DNA of 64,000 nt, from NCBI GenBank assembly GCA_020403045.1, contig JADBYK010000033.1, forward strand, positions 1-64,000, read 5' to 3'. Source of the stretch: Cytophagales bacterium. Lineage in GTDB: Bacteria; Bacteroidota; Bacteroidia; Cytophagales; Cyclobacteriaceae. The position numbers and the translations under genes were made by a program. Positions 8,638-16,709 of the stretch are shown piece after piece (positions within the stretch are counted from its first letter, which is position 1; each line of letters opens with the position of its first letter). Under the pieces are notes generated by a model. That model was not told where the DNA came from. It ran no database searches and saw only the letters and a list, made by a program, of their open reading frames with translations.

Positions 8638-11600
8638 ATGAGTGAGCCCGTCCTAAAAGCTATCATGAAATTGTTTGCGATGGTCGCAAAAGAAGACACC
8701 GTTACAACACAAGAGCGGGCCTACATCCAAGCCTTTTTGGCCGACCATGTAGGGCACAAATCTATGGAACATCACTTACATCTTTTTGATGAGTTCGCCA
8801 GAGAAACATCAGAAAAATTGATCGGTGATAACCAAGAAGAGAGTATTCTAAAAATCTGTGCCTCTATCAATGAAGAAACGGCACAGAAACAGAAAATGGT
8901 AATCATGCTGGAGTTAATCAGTTTGATCATGGCCGATGGCATTATTTCGCCTGCCGAAGAAAAAATTTCAAAAACCATTGGTAAGGCATTCAATATCAGT
9001 TCAGGAGATGTCGACTTAATCAAACAGTTTCTAGAAGCAAAGAAACCGGATGACTACGATAACGAAAATGTGCTTGTGGTGTGTTCAAAAAGTAGTAGAT
9101 CGAACAACACAAAAATAATCACGCGGCCTGAGTTGGATGGCTTCATTGCCATCCTCTATATCCGGGTCACCGATATTTTATTTTTTCGCTATCTGGGCAA
9201 TTCTGATGTATACCTAAATGGAGTTCCTCAGAAACCGGGGCTGATAAATGTGCTTGGGACAGGGAGTACACTTCGCTGGGGAACCAGCGACCCTGTATAT
9301 TATGGTGAAATTGTAAATGTTTTTAAAAAACAATCTGAAGGTACGCGAACTAGTTTTGAGGCAGAGAAAATCTCATACGAGTTTAAAAACGGTAAACTCG
9401 GACTGCGAGATGTAGTAATTTCAGAAGAATCTGGCAATCTCGTTGCGTTGATGGGCGCCAGCGGTGCGGGTAAGTCGACCCTACTTCACGTTTTAAACGG
9501 TACAGAAAAACCTTCTAAGGGCAGAGTACTTATAAATGGAATTGACATTCACAAAAATCCAGAACAGATCGAAGGTGTGATTGGATTTGTGCCTCAGGAT
9601 GATCTACTGATCGAAGACCTAACCGTTTATCAGAACCTCTATTTTGCCGCAAAACTTTGTTTCAGTCACCTGAATGAAGAAGAAATTGATTTGCTTGTCA
9701 TTAAAACATTGAATGATTTGGGACTTACCCAGACCAAGGATCTGAAAGTCGGCTCACCGCTGCAAAAAACAATTAGTGGAGGCCAACGAAAACGACTAAA
9801 CATCGGGCTAGAACTACTTCGCCAACCTGCTGTTTTGTTTGTGGATGAGCCCACGTCAGGGCTATCATCCAGAGATTCTGAAAACATCATTGATCTTTTG
9901 AAGGAACTGTCCCTAAAAGGAAAGCTAGTGTTTGCAGTTATTCATCAACCTTCTTCTGATATATTCAAGATGTTTGATAAACTGGTTATCCTGGATACTG
10001 GAGGCTACCAGATTTACTATGGAAATCCAGTTGATTCGGTAACGTACTTCAAAAAGAATATCAATCTGATCAATAGTGATGAAGGAGAATGTCATTCCTG
10101 TGGAAATGTAAATCCAGAGCAAATTTTCAATATCATTGAAACAAAAGTGATCAATGAGTTTGGAGATTTTACCAATGATAGAAAGTTTACACCCGAACAA
10201 TGGAATGAGTCTTTTCTTAACAAAATCAAGTTATCATCAGTAGCCCCATCATCAGATACACCTCACTCAACCTTGCGTATACCCAAGTGGCTAAAACAAA
10301 CAAAGCTCTTCTCCACACGCGACTTACTTTCAAAACTAAGTAACAAACAGTATTTGTTCATTAATTTATTGGAAGCTCCCCTTTTGGCATTCATCCTGGC
10401 GTTTATTGTACGTTATTATAATATAGATGATCCGTTCAAGGAAGGGTATGCATTCAGTAAAAACCTGAATATTCCAGCACACCTGTTTATGAGTGTCATT
10501 GTCGCTCTATTTATGGGACTGACTGTAAGCGCAGAGGAGATCATCAGAGATCGAAAAATTCTTAAGCGTGAAAAATTTCTTCACCTCAGCAGAAGCAGTT
10601 ATATCATTTCAAAAATAATGATACTCTTTATGATCTCTGCCATCCAGACATTTTTATTTGTCGCGGTGGCAAATTATATCCTCGGCATCGAGGGGATGTT
10701 CCTCATCCACTGGAGTATACTTTTCACGGTATCGTGCTTTGCCAATTTATTGGGTCTTAACATATCGTCTGCTTTCAATTCGGCAGTGACCATCTACATA
10801 CTGATTCCGATTTTGCTTATACCACAGCTGATATTAAGTGGAGTAGTTGTGAAGTTTGATAAACTTAATCCAATCATTGGTAACACCTCAACCGTACCAC
10901 TGGTTGGTGACCTAATGGCATCCCGATGGGCCTTTGAAGCCGCGATGGTAAGCCAGTATAAAGACAATGAATTTGAAAAACAATTCTACTTGTATGAAAA
11001 ACTGATGGCCGATGCCGATTACAAGAAAATATACCTAATCCCAGAAATAGAAACCCGGATTGATTTCATTAATCAGCAATACACTAATCCAGATCCGTCA
11101 ATCCAAAAGGAAGTAACCCGACAACTGCAAGTGGTAAATCTCGCGATTGAGACAGAACAGCGAGTGATCAATGCCCGGTTCGAACAATTGCAAAGTCTTG
11201 CCCCAGGTAAATTTGACACACTGGTGTATAAGAAAACAGTTTTTTTCTTAGAAGCTTTGAAAAAATTCTATATCAATCGGTATAATAAAGCAGATCAGGA
11301 AAAAGAGAGGTTGATTAGTCAATTTACCAATACAAGCGAGAAAGAGAAAGAATTCGAATCACGAAAAAGAAACTACCAAAACGAAGCGATAACCGAACTA
11401 GTTAGGAACACGATGGAAACAAATCGTATTATTGAAAAAGACGGAAAGCTTATTCAAAAGATTTATCCCATTTACAAAGATCCGGATCCGAGCCATATGG
11501 TTGACTTTGACGCTCAGTTCTATATGCCTGCTAAACATTTTTTAAATCAAAACATTGATACCCTTTATTTCAATCTGGGGGTGATTTGGTCTATGACACT

Positions 11601-11691
11601 GGTACTAGCCATTGCGCTTTATTGGGAGCTTCTCCGAAAGGTGATTGAGGCCTTGAGTAATATTTCTAATCCCATACCAAAGAGAATGTAG
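8638..11691 (+). CDS. TerB-like/ABCG-type fusion transporter (copy 1)
   Basis: A 1017-residue fusion protein. The ATG at 8638 is chosen because MSEPVLKAIMKLF aligns with the paralogue start MSEEILKALTQLF at 59989. Residues 1-135 are helical and acidic, resembling the TerB/tellurite-resistance fold (RAYIQAF, IMADGIISPAEEKI). Residues about 145-235 are beta-rich and look FHA-like (VYLNGVPQ, LGTGSTLRWG). The ABC ATPase has Walker A GASGAGKST (about 273), signature ISGGQRKRLN (about 379) and Walker B LFVDEP (about 400). The linker ECHSCGNVNPEQIF corresponds to the ABCG NPADF element and adds a CxxC pair. Five membrane helices (about 575-755) precede a hydrophilic insert of about 215 residues and a last helix near 978. 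The single half-transporter probably dimerises in the inner membrane. The substrate is unknown. Confidence 0.85.
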   Translation: MSEPVLKAIMKLFAMVAKEDTVTTQERAYIQAFLADHVGHKSMEHHLHLFDEFARETSEKLIGDNQEESILKICASINEETAQKQKMVIMLELISLIMADGIISPAEEKISKTIGKAFNISSGDVDLIKQFLEAKKPDDYDNENVLVVCSKSSRSNNTKIITRPELDGFIAILYIRVTDILFFRYLGNSDVYLNGVPQKPGLINVLGTGSTLRWGTSDPVYYGEIVNVFKKQSEGTRTSFEAEKISYEFKNGKLGLRDVVISEESGNLVALMGASGAGKSTLLHVLNGTEKPSKGRVLINGIDIHKNPEQIEGVIGFVPQDDLLIEDLTVYQNLYFAAKLCFSHLNEEEIDLLVIKTLNDLGLTQTKDLKVGSPLQKTISGGQRKRLNIGLELLRQPAVLFVDEPTSGLSSRDSENIIDLLKELSLKGKLVFAVIHQPSSDIFKMFDKLVILDTGGYQIYYGNPVDSVTYFKKNINLINSDEGECHSCGNVNPEQIFNIIETKVINEFGDFTNDRKFTPEQWNESFLNKIKLSSVAPSSDTPHSTLRIPKWLKQTKLFSTRDLLSKLSNKQYLFINLLEAPLLAFILAFIVRYYNIDDPFKEGYAFSKNLNIPAHLFMSVIVALFMGLTVSAEEIIRDRKILKREKFLHLSRSSYIISKIMILFMISAIQTFLFVAVANYILGIEGMFLIHWSILFTVSCFANLLGLNISSAFNSAVTIYILIPILLIPQLILSGVVVKFDKLNPIIGNTSTVPLVGDLMASRWAFEAAMVSQYKDNEFEKQFYLYEKLMADADYKKIYLIPEIETRIDFINQQYTNPDPSIQKEVTRQLQVVNLAIETEQRVINARFEQLQSLAPGKFDTLVYKKTVFFLEALKKFYINRYNKADQEKERLISQFTNTSEKEKEFESRKRNYQNEAITELVRNTMETNRIIEKDGKLIQKIYPIYKDPDPSHMVDFDAQFYMPAKHFLNQNIDTLYFNLGVIWSMTLVLAIALYWELLRKVIEALSNISNPIPKRM

Positions 11692-11697
11692 GAAGGT

Positions 11698-12465
11698 ATG
11701 TTCTTCTTCCTATCTAAAACACTCAGCTATCTTACAATGCCGATTGTAATCATCTGCACCTGTTTTTTAGTAGCTGCTTTTTTGAAAAGGAAATTATGGA
11801 GAAAAAGATTGCGCAATGCAGGTGTCTTTTTGCTTTTTCTTTTTAGCAATGATTTTATTGGGAATGAGGTAATGCTATTATGGGAAGTGCCTCCTACACC
11901 ATTTGCAGAACTTAAGAAAAAGTATTCTTACGGCATCGTACTTACCGGTGTGGGGAAATCAGAAATGGAGCCAGCCGATCGAATGTACTTTGGCAGAGGT
12001 GCTGATCGAGTGACCCACACCTTACAACTGTACAAGCTGGGCTTTATCCAAAAAGTTCTTGTATCAGGTGGAAACGGTAAACTATATGACGTTAATAAAC
12101 AAGAAGCGGATGAAATGGCAGAGGTATTAATTCTTATGGGTGTGCATAAAGAAGATATCGTCATTGAAAACACATCGAGAAACACCCGGGAGTCTGCCTT
12201 GGCTGTAACGAAAATGCTTGGTGTGAATGTGAAGCCAGAGGACTGCATTCTGGTAACTTCTGCGTTTCATATTCGAAGATCAAAAGCTTGCTTTGCAAAA
12301 CTGGGATGGAATATAGATGTGTTTAGTACAGATTTCTTCTCGCACAATAGAAAGTATACGCCAGATGTTTTGTTCATTCCATCTGCCGGCACCCTATCAA
12401 ATTGGCATATTCTTACACGCGAGTGGACAGGAATGGTCACTTACAAAATGATGGGATACATTTAA
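11698..12465 (+). CDS. YdcF/SanA/ElyC-family membrane protein (DUF218)
   Basis: A 255-residue protein with two N-terminal hydrophobic helices (residues 8-28 and 38-52) and a DUF218 domain. The family hallmarks are visible: GIVLTGVG, VSGGNGKL, EADEMAEVLILMGV, the ENTSRNTRESA motif and LVTSAFHIRRSKACF. In other bacteria DUF218 proteins of the ElyC/SanA type affect envelope or peptidoglycan precursor biogenesis, but the reaction is not established. It starts six bases after the ABC fusion gene, so the two are probably co-transcribed. The second ABC locus shows no YdcF gene before the window ends. Confidence 0.85.
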   Translation: MFFFLSKTLSYLTMPIVIICTCFLVAAFLKRKLWRKRLRNAGVFLLFLFSNDFIGNEVMLLWEVPPTPFAELKKKYSYGIVLTGVGKSEMEPADRMYFGRGADRVTHTLQLYKLGFIQKVLVSGGNGKLYDVNKQEADEMAEVLILMGVHKEDIVIENTSRNTRESALAVTKMLGVNVKPEDCILVTSAFHIRRSKACFAKLGWNIDVFSTDFFSHNRKYTPDVLFIPSAGTLSNWHILTREWTGMVTYKMMGYI

Positions 12466-12467
12466 CC

Positions 12468-12496
12468 CAAACTATGCATTAGGAATGCATAGTTTG
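12468..12496. terminator. Hairpin after the ydcF-like gene
   Basis: Perfect 13-bp arms (CAAACTATGCATT and its complement) flank an AGG loop just after the stop codon. No T-tract follows, so termination is uncertain. It sits between convergent genes and may be part of the adjacent repeat cluster. Confidence 0.4.
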
Positions 12497-12528
12497 CCCA
12501 GGGGGTTGACGATCCGCCTGAGGCGGAT

Positions 12529-12693
12529 GTCAAGGTTAAACCTCGTGACGCTTGCGGTCAGAGTCAGACATTTATCGTCTGACCTGACAATGAAAAATCA
12601 CCAACTTGGTTTTCTTACTTGGGGCTAAATCGTTGATTTTCATTCGTCAATTATGCAATGCTGACAGTACCGTCAGCATTGCATAATCTGGGT
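12529..12693 (+). repeat. Dispersed intergenic repeat, copy B
   Basis: It has the same conserved core as copy A (about 12588-12649). Copies B and C share an extra GTCAGAC/GTCTGAC hairpin (12563-12583) absent from copy A. A second hairpin at 12650-12687 has perfect 16-bp arms and an AGTACC loop, and replaces the differently sequenced hairpin of copy A. A further small hairpin (ATCCGCC/GGCGGAT, 12512-12528) precedes it. It lies between convergent genes and abuts the stop codon of the oxidoreductase gene. Confidence 0.8.
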
Positions 12694-13938
12694 TTAATCA
12701 AATCGATGGGGATCGAATCTATCTACTGACATTGTGGTCTTTTCGTGTCCAACTATTTCTTTAACTAACATACCTGTACCCGGACCAAGGCTTAACCCCA
12801 TCATAGAATGACCTGTGGCTACAACTAAATTCTTGATCTTCCTTGATCGTCCAATATACGGCAAACCATCGGGTGAACACGGACGCAATCCATGCCATAT
12901 CTCTTCCTTCTTAGGCATCTCTACTTTCATCTCAGGGTAATACCTGGGAATTGAATCTACAATGCCTTTAACTCTATTCATGCTGATGCTATGATCGATT
13001 CCCGTAATTTCCATGGTGCCACCAAATCGAAGCGTATTCCCCATTGGTGTAACTGCAACACGTGCTTCTAAAAAAATAGAAGGAATACAGGTGTTTTTTT
13101 GAACATTCTCCAATGTGAAGCTATATCCTTTGCCCGCTTGCATCGGCAATGACAAATTCAATTTAGCCGCTACTAACGCTGACCAACTTCCGGTGGCAAG
13201 CACAACTTCATCAAAGGTGAGCTCTTCGTTGGCCGTTTTTACTGACTCGATTTTATCAGACTCGATCACAAAGTCCATCACTTCGGTTTTGTCTTTAATA
13301 AAAACGCTTTTGTCCTTCAAGTATGTTTTCAGTTGATTCACGAAAAGCTGTGGAGTAACATGAGCATCTCCAGGAAAGTAAACCCCTCCTCTCACCTTTA
13401 CTAGAACATCCGGTTCAAGTTTCTGAACTTCCTCAGCGGAAATAATATGAGCTTCAATACCATGTGCATTGGCGAGAACTGCTGTCTCCATTTCCTCGCG
13501 CTCCGTTTCTTTCGTTTGATACAACATCAAAAGTCCACGTTCGTGATAGCCAAAGTCAAATGGAAGTTCTGTCGACAGCTGCTTAAACATTGACTTACTC
13601 AGTAAACTTATTTCCTTTAACGCAGGTGCCGATCTTGTCACGTGCTCTTTGGTAGCACTTTTATAAAAATGATAGCCCCACTTTATAAGATCACCCCTTA
13701 ACCGAGGCTTTACATAAAACGGACTGCTTGAATTGAACATCCATCGGATGCCTTTGGAGATCATGCCCGGTGCGGCTAATGGAATCAGGTGACTAGGTAC
13801 AATCATTCCTGCGTTTCCAAATGAGCAGCCGTCTTTCATTTCAGATTGCTCAATGACCGTAACTTGATGACCAGCCTTCGATAAATAATAAGCCGAACTA
13901 AGTCCAATGATGCCACCTCCTATTATGCCAACTCTCAT
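12694..13938 (-). CDS. FAD-dependent D-amino-acid dehydrogenase, probably cis-4-hydroxy-D-proline dehydrogenase
   Basis: A 414-residue DadA/DAO-type flavoprotein. The FAD-binding Rossmann motif GIIGGGIIGLSSAYYLSKAG is at residues 4-23 and EQSEMKDGCSFGNAGMIVPSH follows as in DadA. The C-terminus has GLRPCSPDGLPYIGR and a second dinucleotide-contact region (ATGHSMMGLSLGPGTG). As the last gene of a minus-strand cluster with hydroxyproline epimerase, deaminase and semialdehyde dehydrogenase, it is inferred to oxidise cis-4-hydroxy-D-proline to 1-pyrroline-4-hydroxy-2-carboxylate, the job of HypO in Sinorhizobium. It would donate electrons to the membrane. General D-amino-acid oxidation is the alternative. 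Its 3' end touches repeat copy B. Confidence 0.85.
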   Translation of the reverse strand: MRVGIIGGGIIGLSSAYYLSKAGHQVTVIEQSEMKDGCSFGNAGMIVPSHLIPLAAPGMISKGIRWMFNSSSPFYVKPRLRGDLIKWGYHFYKSATKEHVTRSAPALKEISLLSKSMFKQLSTELPFDFGYHERGLLMLYQTKETEREEMETAVLANAHGIEAHIISAEEVQKLEPDVLVKVRGGVYFPGDAHVTPQLFVNQLKTYLKDKSVFIKDKTEVMDFVIESDKIESVKTANEELTFDEVVLATGSWSALVAAKLNLSLPMQAGKGYSFTLENVQKNTCIPSIFLEARVAVTPMGNTLRFGGTMEITGIDHSISMNRVKGIVDSIPRYYPEMKVEMPKKEEIWHGLRPCSPDGLPYIGRSRKIKNLVVATGHSMMGLSLGPGTGMLVKEIVGHEKTTMSVDRFDPHRFD

Positions 13939-13968
13939 CTGATCAATTTTGCTTCTGAAACTGTAACG

Positions 13969-14127
13969 CTAAAAAATAAAGTAACTCAATAAGAAAACGA
14001 TAAGAAGGAAGATGGCCATATACTTAATCCAAGGTGTTGCCTCCATGAATTCATAACCGCAGATTGGACACTCCCGGCTTCCTGCCTCAATGTTCATGGC
14101 GCACGAAGGACATTCTTTCTTTTTCAT
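13969..14127 (-). CDS. 52-residue zinc-ribbon membrane protein
   Basis: Minus-strand ATG at 14127, TAG at 13969-13971. The start MKKKECPSCAMNI and the following ECPICGYEF form two CPxC knuckles of a zinc ribbon in the first 25 residues. They are followed by one hydrophobic helix (YMAIFLLIVFLLSYFIF), so the ribbon should face the cytoplasm. It fits between the epimerase stop (10 bp) and the dehydrogenase start (30 bp) and is co-directional, so it is probably in the operon. Function unknown. The intact ribbon and clean fit argue that it is real. Confidence 0.72.
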   Translation of the reverse strand: MKKKECPSCAMNIEAGSRECPICGYEFMEATPWIKYMAIFLLIVFLLSYFIF

Positions 14128-14137
14128 GATGGATAAA

Positions 14138-15136
14138 TCATATTACCTGAAATCCATATGCATATGGATCATCTTGTGGGTCGATAGAGATCGTATTGTG
14201 ACCATAAATTTTTGCCCAGCCTTCTACACTTGGAATAATGGCCGGCTTTCCATGCAATTCAGTTTCTTCTTCAATGCGGCCAATAAACTTCGAACCGATG
14301 ATGCTTTCATGAATAAATTCATCACCACGTTTTAACTTTCCTTTTGTATACCATTGGGCAAGGCGGGCAGAAGTGCCTGTTCCACAAGGCGAGCGATCGA
14401 TGGCCTTGTCGCCATAGAAAACAGCATTGCGAGCAGTAGAACTAGGATCAATCACTTTGCCAGTCCATAAGATATGGCTGCATCCATTGATTGTTGAATC
14501 ATCCGGATGGACAAAAGTGTGCTTCTTATTAATGTCTTTTCGTAGTTCTCTACTCCAGCTTACCAATAGATCTGCGGTATGATGCTCTATGCCTTTAAAA
14601 TTTTTTTGTACGTCAACGATCGCATAAAAGTTTCCGCCATAAGCCACATCCAAATTTAGCTCGCCCAAATCGGGGCAAGTGGCTTGAATATTTTCAGCTG
14701 CCAGGTAAGCCTTGATATTTCTGATCTTTACTGACTTCACTTTCTTTCCTTCTTGCTGGTATTCAATGCGAACCAAACCCGCTGGCACTTCCAGATTTAG
14801 AACGCCCAGAGTTTTAGGAATGACCAAGCCTTCTTCAATAGCGATAGTAACAGTTCCTATCGTGCCATGTCCACACATGGGCAAACAGCCACTCGTTTCA
14901 ATAAACAAAACGCCAATATCGTTTCTGGGATCAGATGGCGGATACAAAATACTGCCACTCATCATGTCGTGACCACGTGGCTCAAACATCAGCCCCTTAC
15001 GTATCCAGTCGTAATCCTTTAAAAAGTGCTGACGCTTCTCGCTCATGTTTTTTCCCTCCAACTTCGGTCCTCCTTCTGCCACCAATCGAACGGGGTTACC
15101 ACAGGTATGAGCATCAATACATTTGAAAATATTCAT
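14138..15136 (-). CDS. lhpA: 4-hydroxyproline 2-epimerase (proline racemase family)
   Basis: Converts trans-4-hydroxy-L-proline to cis-4-hydroxy-D-proline. I choose the internal ATG at 15136 (MNIFKCIDAHTCGNPVRLV), which gives 332 residues, the usual length. The longer frame adds 16 residues encoded by an intergenic repeat. Both catalytic cysteines are present, in PMCGHGTIGT near residue 88 and in DRSPCGTGTSA near residue 240, so it is an epimerase/racemase rather than the Thr/Cys dehydratase type. The pathway neighbours on both sides support hydroxyproline over proline as substrate. Confidence 0.92.
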   Translation of the reverse strand: MNIFKCIDAHTCGNPVRLVAEGGPKLEGKNMSEKRQHFLKDYDWIRKGLMFEPRGHDMMSGSILYPPSDPRNDIGVLFIETSGCLPMCGHGTIGTVTIAIEEGLVIPKTLGVLNLEVPAGLVRIEYQQEGKKVKSVKIRNIKAYLAAENIQATCPDLGELNLDVAYGGNFYAIVDVQKNFKGIEHHTADLLVSWSRELRKDINKKHTFVHPDDSTINGCSHILWTGKVIDPSSTARNAVFYGDKAIDRSPCGTGTSARLAQWYTKGKLKRGDEFIHESIIGSKFIGRIEEETELHGKPAIIPSVEGWAKIYGHNTISIDPQDDPYAYGFQVI

Positions 15137-15205
15137 CTTATCGTTGTTCGTTGATCGTTGTTGGTTAATCGTGCTTGCAAGCAAAGACTAACGAACAACC
15201 AATAA
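15137..15205. repeat. Imperfect inverted repeat in operon spacer
   Basis: GTTGTTCGTT near 15143 is mirrored by AACGAACAAC near 15190, around a central palindrome TGCTTGCAAGCA. It lies between two co-directional genes of the hydroxyproline operon and could form a hairpin in the transcript. Confidence 0.5.
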
Positions 15206-16675
15206 CTATTTCTTCCATTCATTATTAAACAATCTCCAGATACCCAACGGATTTCCGTCTTGCAATTCTTCTGGCAATAGCGAATTCGGAAAACTTTGAA
15301 AGGCCACCGGCCTTGCAAAGCGCTTGATGGCATCAATCCCGACAGCCGTAAACCGAGAATCCGTTGTTGCCGGAAAGGGGCCGCCATGATTCATGGAGGG
15401 GCAGACCTCTACCCCAGTAGGAACTCCGTTGACAATTAATCTACCCGCTTTCTCAATCAGCACATTAACCAAACTAGAATACTTGGCTATCTCGACCTCA
15501 TCACCAAAAATACTTGTCGTTAATTGACCACTCAGGTGATTTGCAACAGCATGAAGCTCATGAATACCCTTGCATTTTACAATCAATGAAAAGGGACCGA
15601 ATACTTCTTCCGCCAACAAAGGATTTTTCAAAAAAGTGGAAGCAAGGACTGAAGCTACAAGAGGCTTGCCTTGACTTTCGGTAGCATTAGAACTGGATTG
15701 ACCTTCAACCGTAACACCTTTCTGTTCCAAAGTACGAGCCAAGCGCTTAGTATAATTATCTGCTATTCCCTGATGAAGCATAATGCCGGGCAATGCATTG
15801 TTGATCCCCTCTGACAAAGATTTAATAAATCGATTTAGTCCGTCATTTTCTATGGCCACAAGTAAACCAGGATTGGTGCAGAACTGCCCAACCCCTTGTG
15901 TAATAGAACCGACCAAAGCTGCTGCTGTTCTCTCAGCCTGATGAACCAAAGAGTCGGGTAATAAGATGACAGGATTGATGCTACTCATTTCTGCAAAAAC
16001 AGGAATGGGTTGAGCTCGTTGACAGGCTATATCGAAAAGTGCTTTACCCCCTGCTAACGAACCCGTAAAACCTACAGCTTTTGTCAGCGGATGTTTCACC
16101 AATGCTTGCCCCACTTCAAAACCGATTCCATGTAAATGCTGAAATACACCCTTCGGCATTCCAGCTTTATCAATTGCTTTCTTGATAGCACCTGCAACAA
16201 GTTCAGACGTCTCGGCATGAGCTGGATGCGCCTTTACAATAACCGGGCAACCCGCAGCCAAAGCAGAGGCCGTATCACCTCCGGCAGTTGAATAAGCTAA
16301 AGGAAAATTAGCCGCTCCAAAAACCACAACAGGGCCTATAGGCACTAACATCTTCCGAATGTCAGGCTTTGGCAATGGAGTGCGATCAGGCAACGCGGTG
16401 TCTACTCTGGCTTCGACCCACGAACCTTGCTCAACCAGATCCGCAAACATTCGACACTGCCCGGTGGTTCTACCACGTTCACCAATAATGCGAGCTTCTG
16501 GCAGATTGGTTTCGCGCATAGCAGTGCTCAATAATTCCCCTCCCAACGCTTCCATTTCGTCTGCAATGACGCGGAGAAATTCTGCCTTCTTCTTTCCGTT
16601 GATGTTCTTGTAGGAAAGAAATGCAATTTGTGCTTCTTGTAAAGCGGCATCAACTTGGTCTAATGTCGCGTCCAT
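15206..16675 (-). CDS. lhpG: 2,5-dioxovalerate (alpha-ketoglutarate semialdehyde) dehydrogenase
   Basis: NAD(P)-dependent aldehyde dehydrogenase that oxidises alpha-ketoglutarate semialdehyde to 2-oxoglutarate, the last step of hydroxyproline catabolism. ATG at 16675 gives 489 residues; the longer frame starts with TTG. The fold shows PIGPVVVFGAANFPLAYS (Rossmann entry), GFTGSLAGGKALF (nucleotide loop), FAEMSSINPV with the catalytic glutamate and GQFCTNPGL with the nucleophilic cysteine. The EMSSINP and GQFCTNPGL variants are characteristic of the semialdehyde dehydrogenases found with proline-racemase-family genes. It is followed by the epimerase and preceded by the deaminase, so the operon order matches the pathway. 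Confidence 0.9.
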   Translation of the reverse strand: MDATLDQVDAALQEAQIAFLSYKNINGKKKAEFLRVIADEMEALGGELLSTAMRETNLPEARIIGERGRTTGQCRMFADLVEQGSWVEARVDTALPDRTPLPKPDIRKMLVPIGPVVVFGAANFPLAYSTAGGDTASALAAGCPVIVKAHPAHAETSELVAGAIKKAIDKAGMPKGVFQHLHGIGFEVGQALVKHPLTKAVGFTGSLAGGKALFDIACQRAQPIPVFAEMSSINPVILLPDSLVHQAERTAAALVGSITQGVGQFCTNPGLLVAIENDGLNRFIKSLSEGINNALPGIMLHQGIADNYTKRLARTLEQKGVTVEGQSSSNATESQGKPLVASVLASTFLKNPLLAEEVFGPFSLIVKCKGIHELHAVANHLSGQLTTSIFGDEVEIAKYSSLVNVLIEKAGRLIVNGVPTGVEVCPSMNHGGPFPATTDSRFTAVGIDAIKRFARPVAFQSFPNSLLPEELQDGNPLGIWRLFNNEWKK

Positions 16676-16709
16676 ATTCGATTTAAAATTCAACGTTCAA
16701 AATTGGGTC

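Noticed and set aside
14090-14335. 81-codon plus-strand frame over the epimerase end
   Set aside because: It is a shadow of the minus-strand epimerase and zinc-ribbon genes.
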